Shown piece after piece: positions 10,531 to 23,430 of a stretch of 64,000 nucleotides of DNA. The stretch spans positions 46,483,639-46,547,638 of the forward strand of contig JAYGXS010000004.1 in assembly GCA_036362985.1 (NCBI GenBank). Direction: 5' to 3'. How positions within the stretch are numbered: the stretch's first letter is position 1; the number at the start of each line of letters is the position of its first letter. The notes under the pieces are model-generated. The model had not been told where the DNA came from. It did no database searches and worked only from the letters and a program-made list of their open reading frames with translations. The position numbers and the translations under genes are program-made. The stretch is from Ligula intestinalis (Eukaryota; Platyhelminthes; Cestoda; Diphyllobothriidea; Diphyllobothriidae).

Positions 10531-11608
10531 TAGGATGGTATGGGAAATGCACAGATTAAGATCTGTGATAACCAGTTCTTTGAACGCAACTGAAGCCTCC
10601 TACCCGCTGGCCGGAGGTTGAGATGTAATTGAATTAAAACCTCAGCCAGGCTAGGCTTAGTTATTTTAGTCTTCCCTGTCGTTTCGACATCGGTAACTGC
10701 AGGAATTCTTGTGGATCAGACCGATCCGTCGTCATACTTAGCTTAGACGAACTACCTTTTATTGCTATTTTAATTGTATAAGTAGGTGGTTAAACGTGGA
10801 ATTTAGAATCTCGCAAGCAGGCTACCATTCCTGCTGATGGCCGGTCTTCTGTGTCAGCCAGGCGCTACTCCCACACCAAGGTCCGTTGCAGGAAACCCGC
10901 CAAATGTGTTAATTTCAGTTGTTGGGTCTTTCTTGGCATGTTTTGCGTGCCGATCACATTCATAAGATTTTATGACGCAGGTTACCGCCTTCTCTGCCTT
11001 TTCATTTCTTTTGCTTGTTGAGTCTGCCACACGCACCAACTGGAGAACAAATGAACCTGCTCCAAATCTTACTGAAAACAGCTGCTATCACTGTTTCGTG
11101 TTTTTTCTCTCAGGCATGACTGGACGCAGTCAATACTAGCCCTAACTACGCCGGAGGCCACCATTTCCTGTGATAGCAAGGTAAGGTTTTGTGCACAATG
11201 AATCCCTCATTCTAGCGTCTTCTGCTTTTTACAAGCAATCTGGGAGTGCTTTTTAAATTTTGTACTGCTCTGAACACAAACACTCAGCACGTGGTCCATT
11301 TTCTGACACTCTGTGCAGGCATCCATCTCTCAATACGTTCCACGACCATCCACATCCCCCAATACCGTCGATTTTTGTTTATTTCTTGGCCATCTATCTG
11401 AGTTCTTGTATTAATTTGGTTGGCAAAACTGGGTATATTCCCCTCCCCGCACAACTGTCTTACATAATTTGTGGTAAAAAATTTAAATCTTGGTTGGCGT
11501 GTGCAAATGAATATTGAAGTGTGTTGGAAGGGATCAAAAAATATTCAATTAAAGAAACTTGTATGTAGATAGCAGTAGCAGATACGGGTCTGCTACTGCT
11601 CTCTGGGT
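10531..11608. other. intergenic, nothing recognised
   Basis: No supported gene or RNA. Small ORFs here lack recognisable motifs and sit in AT-rich sequence of low coding character. Confidence 0.4.
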
Positions 11609-11660
11609 ATGTCTCTGATGACGAATCCGCGACGGATCTCGAAACGTCAGGCAGAAAAAA
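11609..11660 (+). ncRNA. isolated hammerhead-like motif (PLE family A terminal fragment)
   Basis: GTCT precedes CTGATGA (11615-11621); a stem II of AATCC-loop-GGATC-type follows, then GAAACGTC (11641-11648) and AGGCAG. Stem I can form GUCU/AGGC. Little other PLE sequence surrounds it, so it looks like a solo terminal fragment. The junction base pair of stem II is not canonical. Confidence 0.55.
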
Positions 11661-13169
11661 GTATTGTCAAAAGCAAATAGAGCGCCTTAAGGCACTACTA
11701 CTATTTGGGTCACTTGGTTTCTCGCTTGGCACTTCATGCAGCAGTTCTGTGGAGACTGTTGGTAAATCCTCAGCCCTTCCTTATTTTTATCACGAATTTG
11801 GTCCTGGTAGTGGTGTTATGAGGCTAGGCTAGGTAGTCATGCATTTCGGGTAGGTGACCCACACCGGATTAATTTAGCGTTTACATTTGAGTAAAATTTC
11901 AACAGTGCCTCGGCGTTTTATACGTGGATCTCCCCAAACCATTGCATGCTGAAGAACAAGGACGTGTGAGGAAGATTGATTCAGCAAAATGTTTGCATAA
12001 ATTTAAGTAGGAACAGAGGGAAATCGATAAACTGAAGTAGGTCAATGACTTGCAGAGTACAGAGTAGTCCACTGTTTTCTTAGCCTAGGTAGTCGATGTG
12101 GGAGTTAAGACTACAGAACCAGTGGTAGTGGACTCCATCAAGATGAGCTCCCAGAATGGGCAGTCCACTTCTTCAGATGATTCATAACAGGCGATTGCAG
12201 TATGCTTGCTCTGTATTCATATCAGTGTTGGTCGTTTGAGCCACATAATTTCTTAAATGATCGTGAGCTTTTCACAAGGACAGCAAATACATAGATAGAT
12301 AGTCATCCAGTGCCTCTATAAGCCTTCTCTATCCTGGTAAATTAGACATATTTCCTTGCACAAAAGGAAGTTGGGCAGGACAAATTCTTTCTTTTGTTTC
12401 AATCATCTGCTACTATTAGCAGGATCTGCTCACGTGCCTGACATTAGTGTTAGGTCCAAGGGCTAGCGCTCGGGCTTGCATCGGGTTTTTGGCTTTAGTA
12501 CCCGTTTGCACTAAAGGTATGACTAGGATTAAGTATTTTTGCTTAGGAATAGGTTTTTTTGGTAATAAGTCTAAGTCTTGTGGTTAGGTTCTCTGCCCTG
12601 GTCTGCTTGTTAGCTGTTAGTATAAGGGTTAGGGCTAATGATATGCTTAGGATTGACCCTTCGAGGCTAGGGATAAAACTTTGCGTTTACATCAAAGTTC
12701 CGCAAGTAAGCGGCAGGTTTACTGTTTGCATTATGGTTTCTGACTAGGTAAAGATTTTATTTCAGAACTATGATTTAGTGGATAACCATAAACTTATAAG
12801 TAGTCTTTAAGTTTGTACTTTACACATTCACCGCTCAGCAAATGCTGCGCCCGCAACCAGGTTTATGGGTTAGGAGACAGCTGCTCATTATGCGCATCCA
12901 AGCTTATGCAACGACCTGACAATTTCGTTAAGGTACTGCTTCGTTTTCATATGAACACTACAGTAGTTCTCGAGGTTATAATTTGACTAAATCTCTTCGC
13001 GCTAAAATTAAAGGTCAGATGTAGTAACGAAGGATAGAGAATTTACACCTTACTTGACGGTTAGATTGTGTTATTTGACTATTTATTCGGACAACCTGGA
13101 TGGCATACATTGAAAATTGTACTGCAATCTTCAAAATTAACGTGGTTGCTAACTAAAGGCTTTAGAGAG
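11661..13169. other. intergenic; contains degenerate TTAGGG-like tract
   Basis: No gene is supported. From about 12440 to 12700 the plus strand is rich in irregular TTAGG, GGTTAG and GGCTAG words (for example AAGGGTTAGGGCTAATG at 12625). This could be a decayed telomere-like or satellite stretch. The rest is featureless by eye. Confidence 0.4.
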
Positions 13170-13660
13170 AGAATGCTTTATTTTGTAGAGAATATCCAAA
13201 ATTTTCAGTAAAAATGGCTCCACTCACGGATAGCAAGGGATAAGGTAGGGTAAGGAGTCATGGGAAAAGTTCACAGAATACTCAAAGTGAACAGTTCACA
13301 CGACATCCACATCTGTTATGGAGACAGGTTGGTTTTCAACTTCTCAGTTTCCGTTTCTTCACACGTGAGGTAGCGTTCTAGTGCAGAGTGCTGATATGCC
13401 GATGTACGGCAAAACACATGACGGAAGACTTTGCAGCTATAAGTTCAGCGTGGAGAATATGGGCCACTTCACTAAGGATGCAATCAGTGAATTACTTGAC
13501 CGTTTTACAGTGTCGCTGTATTATAATGTCAGCTAAAAACATAGAAAATGCCGTCAGCTGAAGAGCGCATTCGGTTGATACGTTTAAAAAATGCCAGGTC
13601 GTTTTTAAGTAAAGCTGGAAAAATAACTGGAGAGCAGTAAAGATCTCAATAGTGGTTCTC
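13170..13660 (-). mobile_element. 3'-end fragment of the antisense CR1-like family
   Basis: The segment shares ordered blocks with 15390-15880, such as AAAAATGGCTCCA, TTTCCGTTTCTTCACACGT, GTCAGCTAAAAA and GGAGAGCAGTAAAG. It is more diverged than copies 1 and 2 and contains only the C-terminal RT and 3' tail region. No open frame of note survives. Confidence 0.6.
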
Positions 13661-14995
13661 GTAAGCTGGAAGATAACAGACAGTTGAAATTCGACTGCCG
13701 TTTGTCTCAAAATGATGACTGTTCACCTTAGTCTCGTGGGTATACCTTACACAGTGCGCTGAGTGTTTGGCAATTGATTCGTGCAATAGTCTCATATTCA
13801 AAAGAGAAACCTGGAAATATGAAAGACAAAAATCCATTTTCCGTTTCCATTTTTGGCTGTTCCGTGCTACACCCTGACTGCCGCATACGTCTTTTATCCG
13901 TAAGAAAACAAACGGAATAAAGGATACAGCAAAATCATCTGACAGTAAACACTTCGCCGTTGCAGTCTGTCGTTATGCAATGAGAGCTAGCTGCCAGTAA
14001 CAGCTGTCTTTTCGGGAAAATTAGTGTGCAAAAGATTTCAAGCCCTTTATCCTGAATATGTCCGAGAATTAAAAATAACTTTATGCATTGGCTAGAATAG
14101 TTAAATGTGAAGAGCTAGCACTGCCAACTGGCATCATTTGCCGGTGTCGCTGCCATCCGGGTTCAGAGTTGAGTTCAACCTTAATAAAGCATTTCAGTGA
14201 AAAGGTACCAGGCCTTACTAATGTTAAGTCAGAAATAATTATTCTGTTAAAAATGCCAAATTTGAGGGAAAGTTAGAGACATTTTAATTTTAGAAAAATG
14301 ATCAGCTAACCAGAACACGTTTATTGAAGCGTTGACATTTTGGAGCTCGGCCGATTCATGCTTGCTAACTCGTTAAATGCACAAAAGTGAACGGATGCGC
14401 AATTAGTGTGCCGAACTAGTTGGCTTGTGGCTGCTCGACGTTATTTTTCTCCTTCTCCTTCAGCCTCGTTGCGGATAAGTGGTGGGTTTGTTCACTGCTT
14501 GTGTTATGATTTATCACCTCGAGAGAGCGTGGCTGTGCCTCTGCGGGAATTGTCCAGTTTGATGGCCATTTCCTCCCCCGGCTGAGCTTTTATTTGGACC
14601 ATGTCTGTGCGGTTTTCCTAAATGCCATGTAGTCGTCTTGTTCTGGTCTTTCTGTACGTATTGATGCAATACTTTGTAGGCAGTATGGAGGTCAAGACGT
14701 CTGTTGTTGAAGTTGGCAGCTGAGCATTACAACTCAAGTATTATTTGTTTCGTCCTCGGGGTGTCTTGGCACAAGAGAGGCGTATCGCAGGGCGGTAAGT
14801 GAGTTAAACCCTAGCAACTGCGATCTTCCAGGCCCAGGGTCCTTAGGAGATGAGCGAGAAATCTTGGTAAGGCCAGAGTTTTAGGAAAAGTGTATTCTGC
14901 ACAGAAGGATAGGAGAATAGATGGAAAGAGTTTTAAATCTCGGATGACTACAGTCCGGCTGCGAGAGTGTCAATTCCTGAGTGACGAGATCATCG
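13661..14995. other. intergenic, nothing recognised
   Basis: AT-rich, with only short ORFs that lack motifs. No RNA gene or repeat border could be supported. Confidence 0.4.
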
Positions 14996-15245
14996 AGAAT
15001 CGCCGGAACGCCGGCGCATGCTTTGTTACGGCATACAATCACGCGGCTAACGTCTACACCGGTGGTCGTGGCAAGCCCTTGAGATGGGCGAATAGTAGCG
15101 TGGGCGCGTGGGCACGATGAGGCCTGACCCCAGGCAGCAGTGGGTGCAAAGGCCTTGAAAGCCAACGGCGTATTGCGTCAGCGACTGATCTTGAGTTCCA
15201 TGTGGCTGCTAGGAGCCACTCCAGGTGTTCTCTTAACGTCTTAAG
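14996..15245. repeat. GC-richer block, possible dispersed repeat
   Basis: The composition changes sharply to GC-rich here, with words such as CGCCGGAACGCCGGCG and CAAAGGCCTTGAAAGCC. Both strands are open for 70-95 codons, but no protein family is evident. It may be a fragment of a mobile element whose other copies are outside the window. Confidence 0.3.
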
Positions 15246-16524
15246 TGTAGCTTTTTTCTCCACTGGGTATTTCAAATTGAAAAGTTGGATCTAGCCTCTG
15301 AGTTGTCCATTTGTACTCATGTGGGCGAGTCTGTTTAGCTGGGATGATATTTTTTGATGCTGAGAAATTTATTTTGATGGTAATATCAAACTTTAAGCAA
15401 AAAATGGCTCCATTCATGAAGAGCAAGAAAAAATGTAATTTAAAGGGTCCAAAAACTCAAGAGTAAAAGGTCAAAGATCACAGAAAACTCAAAGTAAGAA
15501 GTCAACACGGTCATCACATCACTTATGGAGTCAGGTTGGCCTTCAGCTTCTCAATTTCCGTTTCTTCACACGTAAGGAAGCGTGCTAAGAATGGGAGTAT
15601 TGAGTTCCGTTAGGCTGATGTGCGACATGTCCTACGTCGGAAGTTTCGGCGCGTCGTACGAGAAGACTTCGCAGCCATTAGTTTGGAGTGGAGAGGGTGA
15701 GCGTCCTCACTAAGAATATGGTCCACGAAATTCTTGCCTGATTTTAAATGTTGCTGAATTAAAAGGTCAGCTAAAAAAGCATAGGAATAGCCGGCAGCTG
15801 AAGAGAGCATGCTAAGAATACGTTCAATAATAATAAAGTCTTTTTTGAGGAGTGCTGGAAAGGTTACTGGAGAGCAGTAAAGAATGAGAGGGAGGAAACA
15901 AGCGTCTATAAAACGCCAGATGAGGACATGCGGGGTGCGATAAAAACGCAAGCGGCGGATATAGTATAAAAGTTTGCGGATTTTAATAAAAAGGTCTTCA
16001 ATATGAAGATTAAATGAGAGGTTGGAAGCTTTTGTTTCACAAAGGTATCGGAAGGAGGATACATTGTTGGGCGGAAAGTCGATGGCTTCAGGACTGGAGG
16101 AGGCTCACAGCCTTAAGATACTCTGGACTGACTTCCGTTCATTAAGTAAAAGGCCATTTTCTGACGACCATGCTATGACATGGTCCAGTTCATCCTTCAG
16201 TGTTTGGAGATGGGTCTGGCTTTTGAGAGGATGGCCGACAACCATTTCGTCAGCATATTTGACAAACAAACATGTGTTTGGAGATTGTAGGTCATCAGTT
16301 TGGAGGGAAAAAAGATGAGGGGATAAGATAGACCCCTGCAGACCTCCACAATTGTTGGGAAGGATCGCGGATTTTCGCTACCCGCTCTGATCGAATTGGG
16401 TGCGGGAAGTAAAATAGTCCTCAAGCCAAGAGACGGCCCAGCCAGGAGAGCCGCATGCAGAGGTTGTATAAAGAAGAAGATTTCGCGGGATAGTGTTGAA
16501 GGCTGAGGATTAGTCGAGAAAGGC

Positions 16525-16836
16525 TCATGCGTATGAAAGGCATCCCTTGTCCAAGTCTTTAAGAGCAGAGTGGACCACCAGAGCAACAGCATCTAGTGTA
16601 CTACACCTAGCCTTATACGCAAACTGCAAGGGATCAGAAAAATTGGATGAAAATGGCTTGATGATGTCCAAAGCTGCTCGTTCTGTAAGTTTGAGGAGTG
16701 CAGAAGAGCAGGCAATTGGTTGAAAGGATTTGGGACCCGTTGAAGTGGGTATTTTCGGGATAGGAGTTATTTTGACCGAACGCCAAACGTCAGGAATCTT
16801 GGACTCCATGAAAGATAAATTAATAAGATGTGCCAC
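16525..16836 (-). pseudogene. RT palm fragment of CR1-like copy 2
   Basis: The longest recognisable RT block of this copy: a start of KIPDVWRSVKITPIPK, then the RT block with FQPIACSSALLKLTERAAL, then DPLQFAYKARCSTLDAVALVV, the usual sequence order of CR1-group RTs. The frame closes shortly after the residues GCLSYA, before the active site, which is displaced into another frame. Confidence 0.65.
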
Positions 16837-17335
16837 GACAAGAGCTAATTTAAAAGAGCAGGATTTACTTAGAAATGGGGAGACGCCATCTGGTCCGGCA
16901 GCTGATGTACCTTAAACCTTGTTTAGGTGTTTCATGACTGTTGCCACGGACACTGGGGAGAAATCACTTGGTGGTAAGTAAATATCATTTGTCGGGAGAT
17001 AGGAGTCGGTGGGAGTGTGGATGAAGTTTGAGTTTAAGCCGTCTAGGTCAACATCAACATGTGCCAGTGTATTGCGTTGACCAGTGAGACGTTTGAGACT
17101 CTTCCATATTTCGGAGGAAGTAAGAGGAGCGGAAGATGTGGAAGGAGTAAAAAGCTGACTAACAGAAAGGTCATTCAGCCTGAAAATCTCACGCTTTATC
17201 TGGACGTTCAGATCCTTAAGTCTATCTCGCAGACCTAGTTTATAGAACAATTCCTTTTGGCATCTCGAAGTTTTTTGGTGGGGAGAAGATATTTTGTCAG
17301 GTCTAACCATGACGGTGTCAAGAGGAGAGCAGACG

Positions 17336-17750
17336 TTAAAAATATTGCTTAAAAAAAGTAGTGAGATGTCTACAGCATGATTCGACATCTGAGTACTCTA
17401 GAAGATTAGAAATAATGCCAGATATGATGGTCTTAAGCAAAGATATACTTTGCGGGGAGGTGCCTTGAACCCTTAGTTTCCTCTCGGGAATTACTAACAG
17501 CCCTTTGTTAGACCTAAAATAGATGGTTGGCAAGCTGAATAACACAGAATGATCTGAGCCTGCCAACGGTGCTCTATTTTTGACGAAAAAAAGTTTGGGA
17601 CGGTTGGTCAATATGTGATCCAGAGGGGCGTCGGCACGAGTGTTGAAGGAAACTAAATCGTCAAAATCTAACAGTGTAAGGGGACGAATATTTACGTGGT
17701 TGAAATCACCGCTTAAAATAATAACATGCTCGCAAGGCAGTGCAACAATT
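17336..17750 (-). pseudogene. endonuclease fragment of CR1-like copy 2
   Basis: The minus strand reads CEHVIILSGDFNHVNIRP, LLDFDDLVSFNTRADAPLDHILTN and APLAGSDHSVLFSLPT. GDFN and SDH are two catalytic signatures of APE-type retrotransposon endonucleases and both are intact, although the rest of the element is broken. Confidence 0.65.
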
Positions 17751-18003
17751 TTTTGGGAAAGAAACTCAAAAAAGGTACCTTAAGCACGTTGGCATGTAGA
17801 TGGAGGAATGTAAATACTGACAAAAATGATGCCTTTAGAATTGCTTAAAAATCTGGGTATGCATACTACAGCAATGGCGTCTATAAAGTCATCTGAATGA
17901 GAGAATAAGGACTAACTATTTGTGCGCCATTGCTGGTTTACAAAGACAGCCACTCCACCACCTCTGCCGCTGGTTAAGGATTTTCCGTCCAAACGATAGG
18001 CGG

Positions 18004-19099
18004 GGTGTCACGCATAGGAGAATCGGCCACGCGCCCGCGCCCACCCCACCCCCTTTGTCTTCTTGACTCTGTCTCGACACCGGGTAAAGGTGGGGGGTGC
18101 GGTAGATACTGCAACTTATTCACGCGCAAGTCACCGTACCTGCACTATCCTGTTGTGTAGCATACGGTGGGAGCGACGGTTTTTTGGCCAGGGCACCCAA
18201 TGACGGAGCAACTAACACTTGAGGTGCTATGCTCAGATGCCAACTCCAACAGCAGACATCTTGACCTACCTGCAGCTTTAAAACTCCTGCGGTCTTATCT
18301 CGAGTAGTTGTAGTCCACATTATTTGAACCTATTGTGGAGACAAATGCCGAGGTTTCAGGAAGCAGCAGAACGTTCTTATGCTGTATCTAAAGGCAAAAT
18401 TTTGTCCCCGATGTTGACGGGCTGTGTATAATCTGGCGGAATATAATAGCCGAAACACCAGTCAGAAGCTCTTTTGATGTAGTGGAGGGTTTTCCATATT
18501 TTGGGTAACTATTCCTATGGAACAGGCTTGGAACCTGCTTTGCTCAATTAAGTGATTTTGGTCTCTCACAGCTGAACTCGACAAGTATAAACGCACTAAA
18601 GCTAATGAGGTTCTTTACTGACTTGTCTTTCATCTTTTCGATGTGATATCGGGACGAGCTAACTTTTTCAGATGTCTGACATTCACCTAGTGTCCAGTTA
18701 AATACAAATTGCATTAATTGCATGCTATTTCACAATTCAATGGTTCTGCCGGCAGAAAACAATCTGCAAGATGATATCACTGAGAAATTAGTGCAAGACC
18801 AGGTTGACCATTTCTGGGTTATTAGCCATCATCCACCAGCCCATCTGGGTACTCGAAAGCATTTTATTTTAGTCAAAAGTGTGGCACTTTAATCACTAAT
18901 ATGCGGGACAGTTGCTCTGTTGTTTGTAGCTGTGCACTCACCGATCTTTTCCAGGACCAGCTCACCCCATTGTGCCTTGTTGTTCGGTTTAGAGTCAACC
19001 GGGCATTAACAAAACGATTAGTATAATAATACTGACAAATACTGGGGAGATTGGGCTGATCAAATCCAATTAGAACGTTGTTTTACTAAGCAGAAGTAT
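18004..19099. other. intergenic, nothing recognised
   Basis: The first 150 bp after the retrotransposon end is unusually rich in CCCACCCC-type words. No gene, tRNA or repeat can be supported. Confidence 0.4.
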
Positions 19100-19185
19100 G
19101 CGTATTTGAGCCTCAGAGCTTAAATATGGTTGACTGATGACAATTAATAAGCCCGGAGTGACCATTCCATTCTCCCTCATTTTGC
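19100..19185 (+). repeat. SINE-1 3' part
   Basis: The words GAGCCTCAGAG, ATGGTTGACTGATGAC, AATAAGCCCGGAGTGACC and ATTCCATTCTCC match the tail of the tRNA-headed repeat at 33205-33350 in order and spacing. The tRNA-like head is missing or too decayed. Confidence 0.5.
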
Positions 19186-19544
19186 CTGTTCGTCATGCTG
19201 CGTACAATATCAATTAATATGCAACCGCCTACGAGCCTTTAGCTCAAACTCTAGGAAACAACGAGATGGGCAGGTCCCTTGGTCATTCGGTGATCGTACG
19301 TTTGCCATGGAAAACAATTTGAGAAAATTAACTATTAGATATGCTATCGAGTAAGGACTCTTTTAATTGCTAATGAAACAATTTTAAAGGAAAAATAAAC
19401 ATATCCCAGACAGGCCGTCCCGTTCAATTGCTTTGGTACAAGCATTGAAAGGAATATCTGGAGGAAAATTTTGCTATTATGGCCTATAAAACCAAACTAT
19501 GTTAGTTTTGTTGAAAGCGTGTTTCGTTCCTTTTTTGCTTGACT

Positions 19545-20432
19545 GAATTGCCAGTTTATTTTGCTATGCAGCGCCACAATTGGTACGATACCTTCATAAA
19601 TAGAATCCACTCAGGCTTTCGCTTACAGATTTCACGGTTTATTTTGTTCATTTTTTACATTCAGCTCTTGAGGAGCAATACACTGTTTTCAAAATAGTCT
19701 CTAGGAGCACCGTCAGCAGCGCTTTAAAAAAGTGTGTCAGACGTCATAAGTGACAGATACTTCGTATATGCTTTTTATGGCTACCTTGTGCTCCTTTTTC
19801 TGTCTTGGTCATGTGTTTGTGTTGTGTATCAAAGTGCAGTCTGTCTTGACAGGAAACATATTGCTTGCCCCTGAATACTTCTTTTTCATTGCTAGGTGTG
19901 TTCTATTTTTAACCAATTGAATCTGCATTGACGTTTCCTACTAGCGTTTATGGTAGACAGGTGTAATAGTTTTTTTTGACCCAGTTTTCTGCTGTGCCAT
20001 AAGAAAACTGGTCCGTTACATTTTATAAACAGAACCAACTAAGGTTTTATTTTGCAGGCTTCATGGCTTATTTTGTTTCATATTCAAATTTAGTTCTCAA
20101 TAACACGTACACTGTTTTCAAAATGGTCTCTAGGACCACCGTAAACAACTTTTTGCAAAATTAAGTCAAACGTGATGAGCAACAGCTATTTCGTATATAG
20201 TTTTGAATGTCTACCTCCTGCCTTTTGTTCTGCCTCGGTCATGTGTTTGCATTTTGTCTCGTAGTGTATTCTGCCTCAACAAGAATAAGACTCCTTGTCT
20301 CTGAATACCTTCTTTTACTTCCAGGCGTGTCCTATTTTTTAACCGATCGAATATGCATTGACGTTTCCTACCAGCGTTCATGGTAGGCAGCCCCAGAGTT
20401 CAGTGTCCGTGGAATAATTGTTTTTGACCTAG
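19545..20432. repeat. diverged tandem duplication, unit about 430 bp
   Basis: Ordered blocks recur once with a period near 425-430 bp. Examples are CACTGTTTTCAAAATAGTCTC at about 19681 and CACTGTTTTCAAAATGGTCTC at about 20109; CTCGGTCATGTGTTTG-type words at about 19805 and 20235; and TGCATTGACGTTTCCTA at about 19926 and 20351. Neither copy is clearly coding. It is a local segmental duplication of unknown content. Confidence 0.7.
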
Positions 20433-23284
20433 TGATTTTGCATGTGCTTGGGTAACCTCCCGGATTACGTTCGTTCTTTCAAAGGCTCTTTTGACGTCGG
20501 CATCTGCGTCACAAACACGTAGTAGTCCAAATGGCTCCAAATTAAGCTAAATGCTTGCGCAATTTTTCGGCGGCCGTGTGTGAACGACCAGGCTCTTTGC
20601 AATAAAGCAGGCCACCCGGGCAGACCAACAAACAGCTTTTTTGGATTTGCACCTCAGTGTCTGCAAATTTGCGCACTATTTTGAAGGCCATTTTCTTCAA
20701 AGTACTTTTTACAAGCAAGCACTTTAATCCCAGCTGGGCAATTTCCCGCACATCCAAATTTTTAGCGCAAAATTGTGAACGCTGACGTACATCCCAGGGG
20801 AGTCTCGACTTTTGAAGTTAAAATTGCCTTCTTCTAACACTGCGAGTAAAGAGAGCCTTTGGATTCGGAATTTACCGATTCATGATGACCACAAACAAGA
20901 GCAAAACAACCATCAGAGCAAATTGCTCATATCAGTAATTGCAAGCTGGAAACAACTTAGAGTTGCCCGTAAGAAGGAGCACCTCAAACTTATACGTTTC
21001 TTGCTTTTGAAAGGCAGATAATTTAGATGCAACGTGTTCACGCCCGAGTGTCTGTACTTTATACCAGCTCCCTGCGACATCGGAAAACGTTTAAGTCACC
21101 TTGACACTTTCCAAAAAAACTACGCAAGCAAGATTTATGTATTTTTGCATGTAAGATTAAAAAAACAACACCTACAATGAAGCGAACATAAAGTTGCATT
21201 GCGCATTCGTAAATGCTCGGCAGGAAAAATAACAAAAAATCATTGAACTACTGTTTTCTATATTCAAAGTATATTCTTATGGAAAAAAATATTCCTACCC
21301 ACACCACTGTCTTATGGTGAAGGTAACGACAGAGATAACTGAATACGCAGTCAGTTCTTGGTGGATCATCATATTTTTAACCTCTGTCCTGTTAATTAAT
21401 TTGTTTAAAGTACATTTTAACCAAAATTGCTATGTGCGTTATAATTCGATTTCACCTTTGAGGCCATAATACTCTTAGTGAGAACATTTTGCTCATTGCT
21501 TGCTTTACTAAAAAAAGTTTATTTTAATGCGCACTGCCACAGCCCACTTGGTTAACCAAGTTGGCCTCCGAATAAAATATTGTCAAATCCAAACCTCTCT
21601 ATTTTTTTCAGTTTTTAGAGAATTGCGTTATTCTGGCTAGGTAGCTTGTAATCGCGAATCCAAAATAATTAACTACCAGACCCTTCACGTCTGGGTAACA
21701 TTTCGGTGGATTATTTCGGTAGGTGATTTGAGGCTCAAGCCCTGTTGACAGTAAGTTGCCACAAAAATTCATTGAGACAGGCTGGTGACCATGGCAGCCA
21801 GATATATTTGGCTAAAAAATAAACTGGATGTCTGGATGTCTAGACTCAAAGCTTCAATATTACTCTGGAAATATGCTGCATTGTAGCCCTAGCACGTGGC
21901 TAACTGGATATTAAGTCAAAGGCCCCTTTTTCTACGAAATCCTTGTTTGTTGTTTATGGTCGTTTATGTGACACACACAGACGAACTCATTACCTTTGTC
22001 AACCATTGCGCCCCATCAGACAACTGACCAGCTCGGATAGTGGACTGGTGGTGAAAAGATAGAGTGAGTTCGACTGTATCAATAAATATTCTTCGCTATA
22101 AACAATCTGGTGCCGTCGAGTAGCTCACAGTGCGCTAAACACCGCGTCAAAGGCTCTATCATTAGGCCATGGGCAAGAGTTATATAAACACTTTGATTAT
22201 TGACTGCTCATCGTCATTTGACTGCCTACCACAACTCTAGATTGAAGCTGCAAAAAATACCGAATTGGCCGTTACCTTCGCTTTTGCGGGGCTAGACCTG
22301 CTTAAGCATCAGTGGAGCAAATAGTTCGGAGCTGAGAATTAGTTATATTCAATTTGGTCGGCCAGAAAGGAATTGGGAGAGTATTGTAGGAGAAAATTGG
22401 AACGACTGGTATTCTTGGCATCTTAAGACAGTCCTCGAAAATGAAATAGAGCTCGACGCGAATGATCTCAATTTTCAACTCCAATGACGCCAAGAGTTTC
22501 CGATTTACTCAGGCATCATGATATGATTTCAATAAGCGTTGTTTGTCCGCAGAAGAAGACAGTGTCTTTGGATGTTGGGGCTATGCTACCATTGTTATAC
22601 TATATCCGTTTAATTCTTCTGAGTACATCATCAGTTAGAGGAATATATCATTTGTCTTGTATTGCTCCACACCTAGGGATTTCGATGTACTTTAGTCGTC
22701 TTAGGTAGCGATATTGTGGCAGCCATTTCATCAATTACCGCTTTCTGGTAAGAGTCTTCGTTAAGTGATGCGTTGTCAATCTTCATATCACGACAAGAAA
22801 AACGTGTAGCCGCCTATAAATTGCGTGGAGCTGGGACTCTGGTTTTCTTTGTATAAATTGTTGGAGTGGCTTTTTTGGCTGGGGGTGCCAGTTTCCCATT
22901 CTGTAAAGTGTACTTATCTTCGGCGGGTGTGACAGTGGCAGTATGCGCAAAATGTTCATGGCACGGACTGAATAGAAGCGCCATCTCCGGCCTTGCGTGA
23001 CGGCAAATAATTTGTATTTACTATTCACTTGTAGGTCAATTTTAAAAAGCCGCTGACTGTACCTATGCAAAATAAGACACAACTATGAGAAACAAATTGT
23101 AGGGACCTTATTACTATGCATGCTGATAAACCGGAGCAATTTTAACGAAACTCTGACTGTCCTCCTTCAAAGCGCATATCTACTAGGGTTTCTCATTTTT
23201 CATGTGAGGTATATTTCACACATAGCAGTCAATGTCTGTTGAAATTAAAGGTAGCATGCACAAATGACGCTAAGCCGTTATTGG
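20433..23284. other. intergenic, nothing recognised
   Basis: Long AT-rich stretch. Short ORFs at 20542-20757 (minus), 20812-21021, 22484-22708 and 22783-23082 (minus) carry no motif that I recognise. No tRNA, promoter or repeat border is supported. Confidence 0.4.
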
Positions 23285-23430
23285 GGAGTCCATAATGACC
23301 AATTTTGGCTCATTAGCCGTTATCAGCCTGTCATACCAAACCCTATTTGTGCATCATCCGAGACTAGAATCCGCAACTTGTTGATCGGAAACCCAACGCT
23401 CTAACCACTGAGCTACGGGCTTGCTGTCTT
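23285..23430 (-). repeat. SINE-1 copy (tRNA-headed repeat)
   Basis: On the minus strand the head reads AAGCCCGTAGCTCAGTGG followed by TTAGAGCGTTGGGTTTCC. It contains a pol III A box (TAGCTCAGTGG) and a decayed B box (GCGGATTCTAGTC), then a tail with GGCTGATAACGGCTAATGAGCC. The tail matches copies at 33205 and 46842. It resembles a tRNA-derived SINE and not a working tRNA. Confidence 0.6.

Larger units (their letters stand above)
15350..18003 (-). mobile_element. CR1-like non-LTR retrotransposon, antisense copy 2 (broken)
   Basis: On the minus strand this copy covers part of the endonuclease (YRLDGKSL and RGGGVAVFVNQQW near 17990-17930, SGDFNHVN near 17726, GSDHSVLFSLP near 17560). It continues through the linker and RT (FQPIACSSALLKLTERA near 16730, DPLQFAYKARCSTLDAVA near 16640) to the 3' end. 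The RT active site at 16246-16257 reads YADE. The copy is nearly identical to positions 1-2119 over their shared part and extends about 600 bp further at the 3' end. A reverse AATAAA near 15366 may mark the tail. Stops and frameshifts prevent expression. The abrupt 5' boundary at 18003 suggests 5' truncation. Confidence 0.8.
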
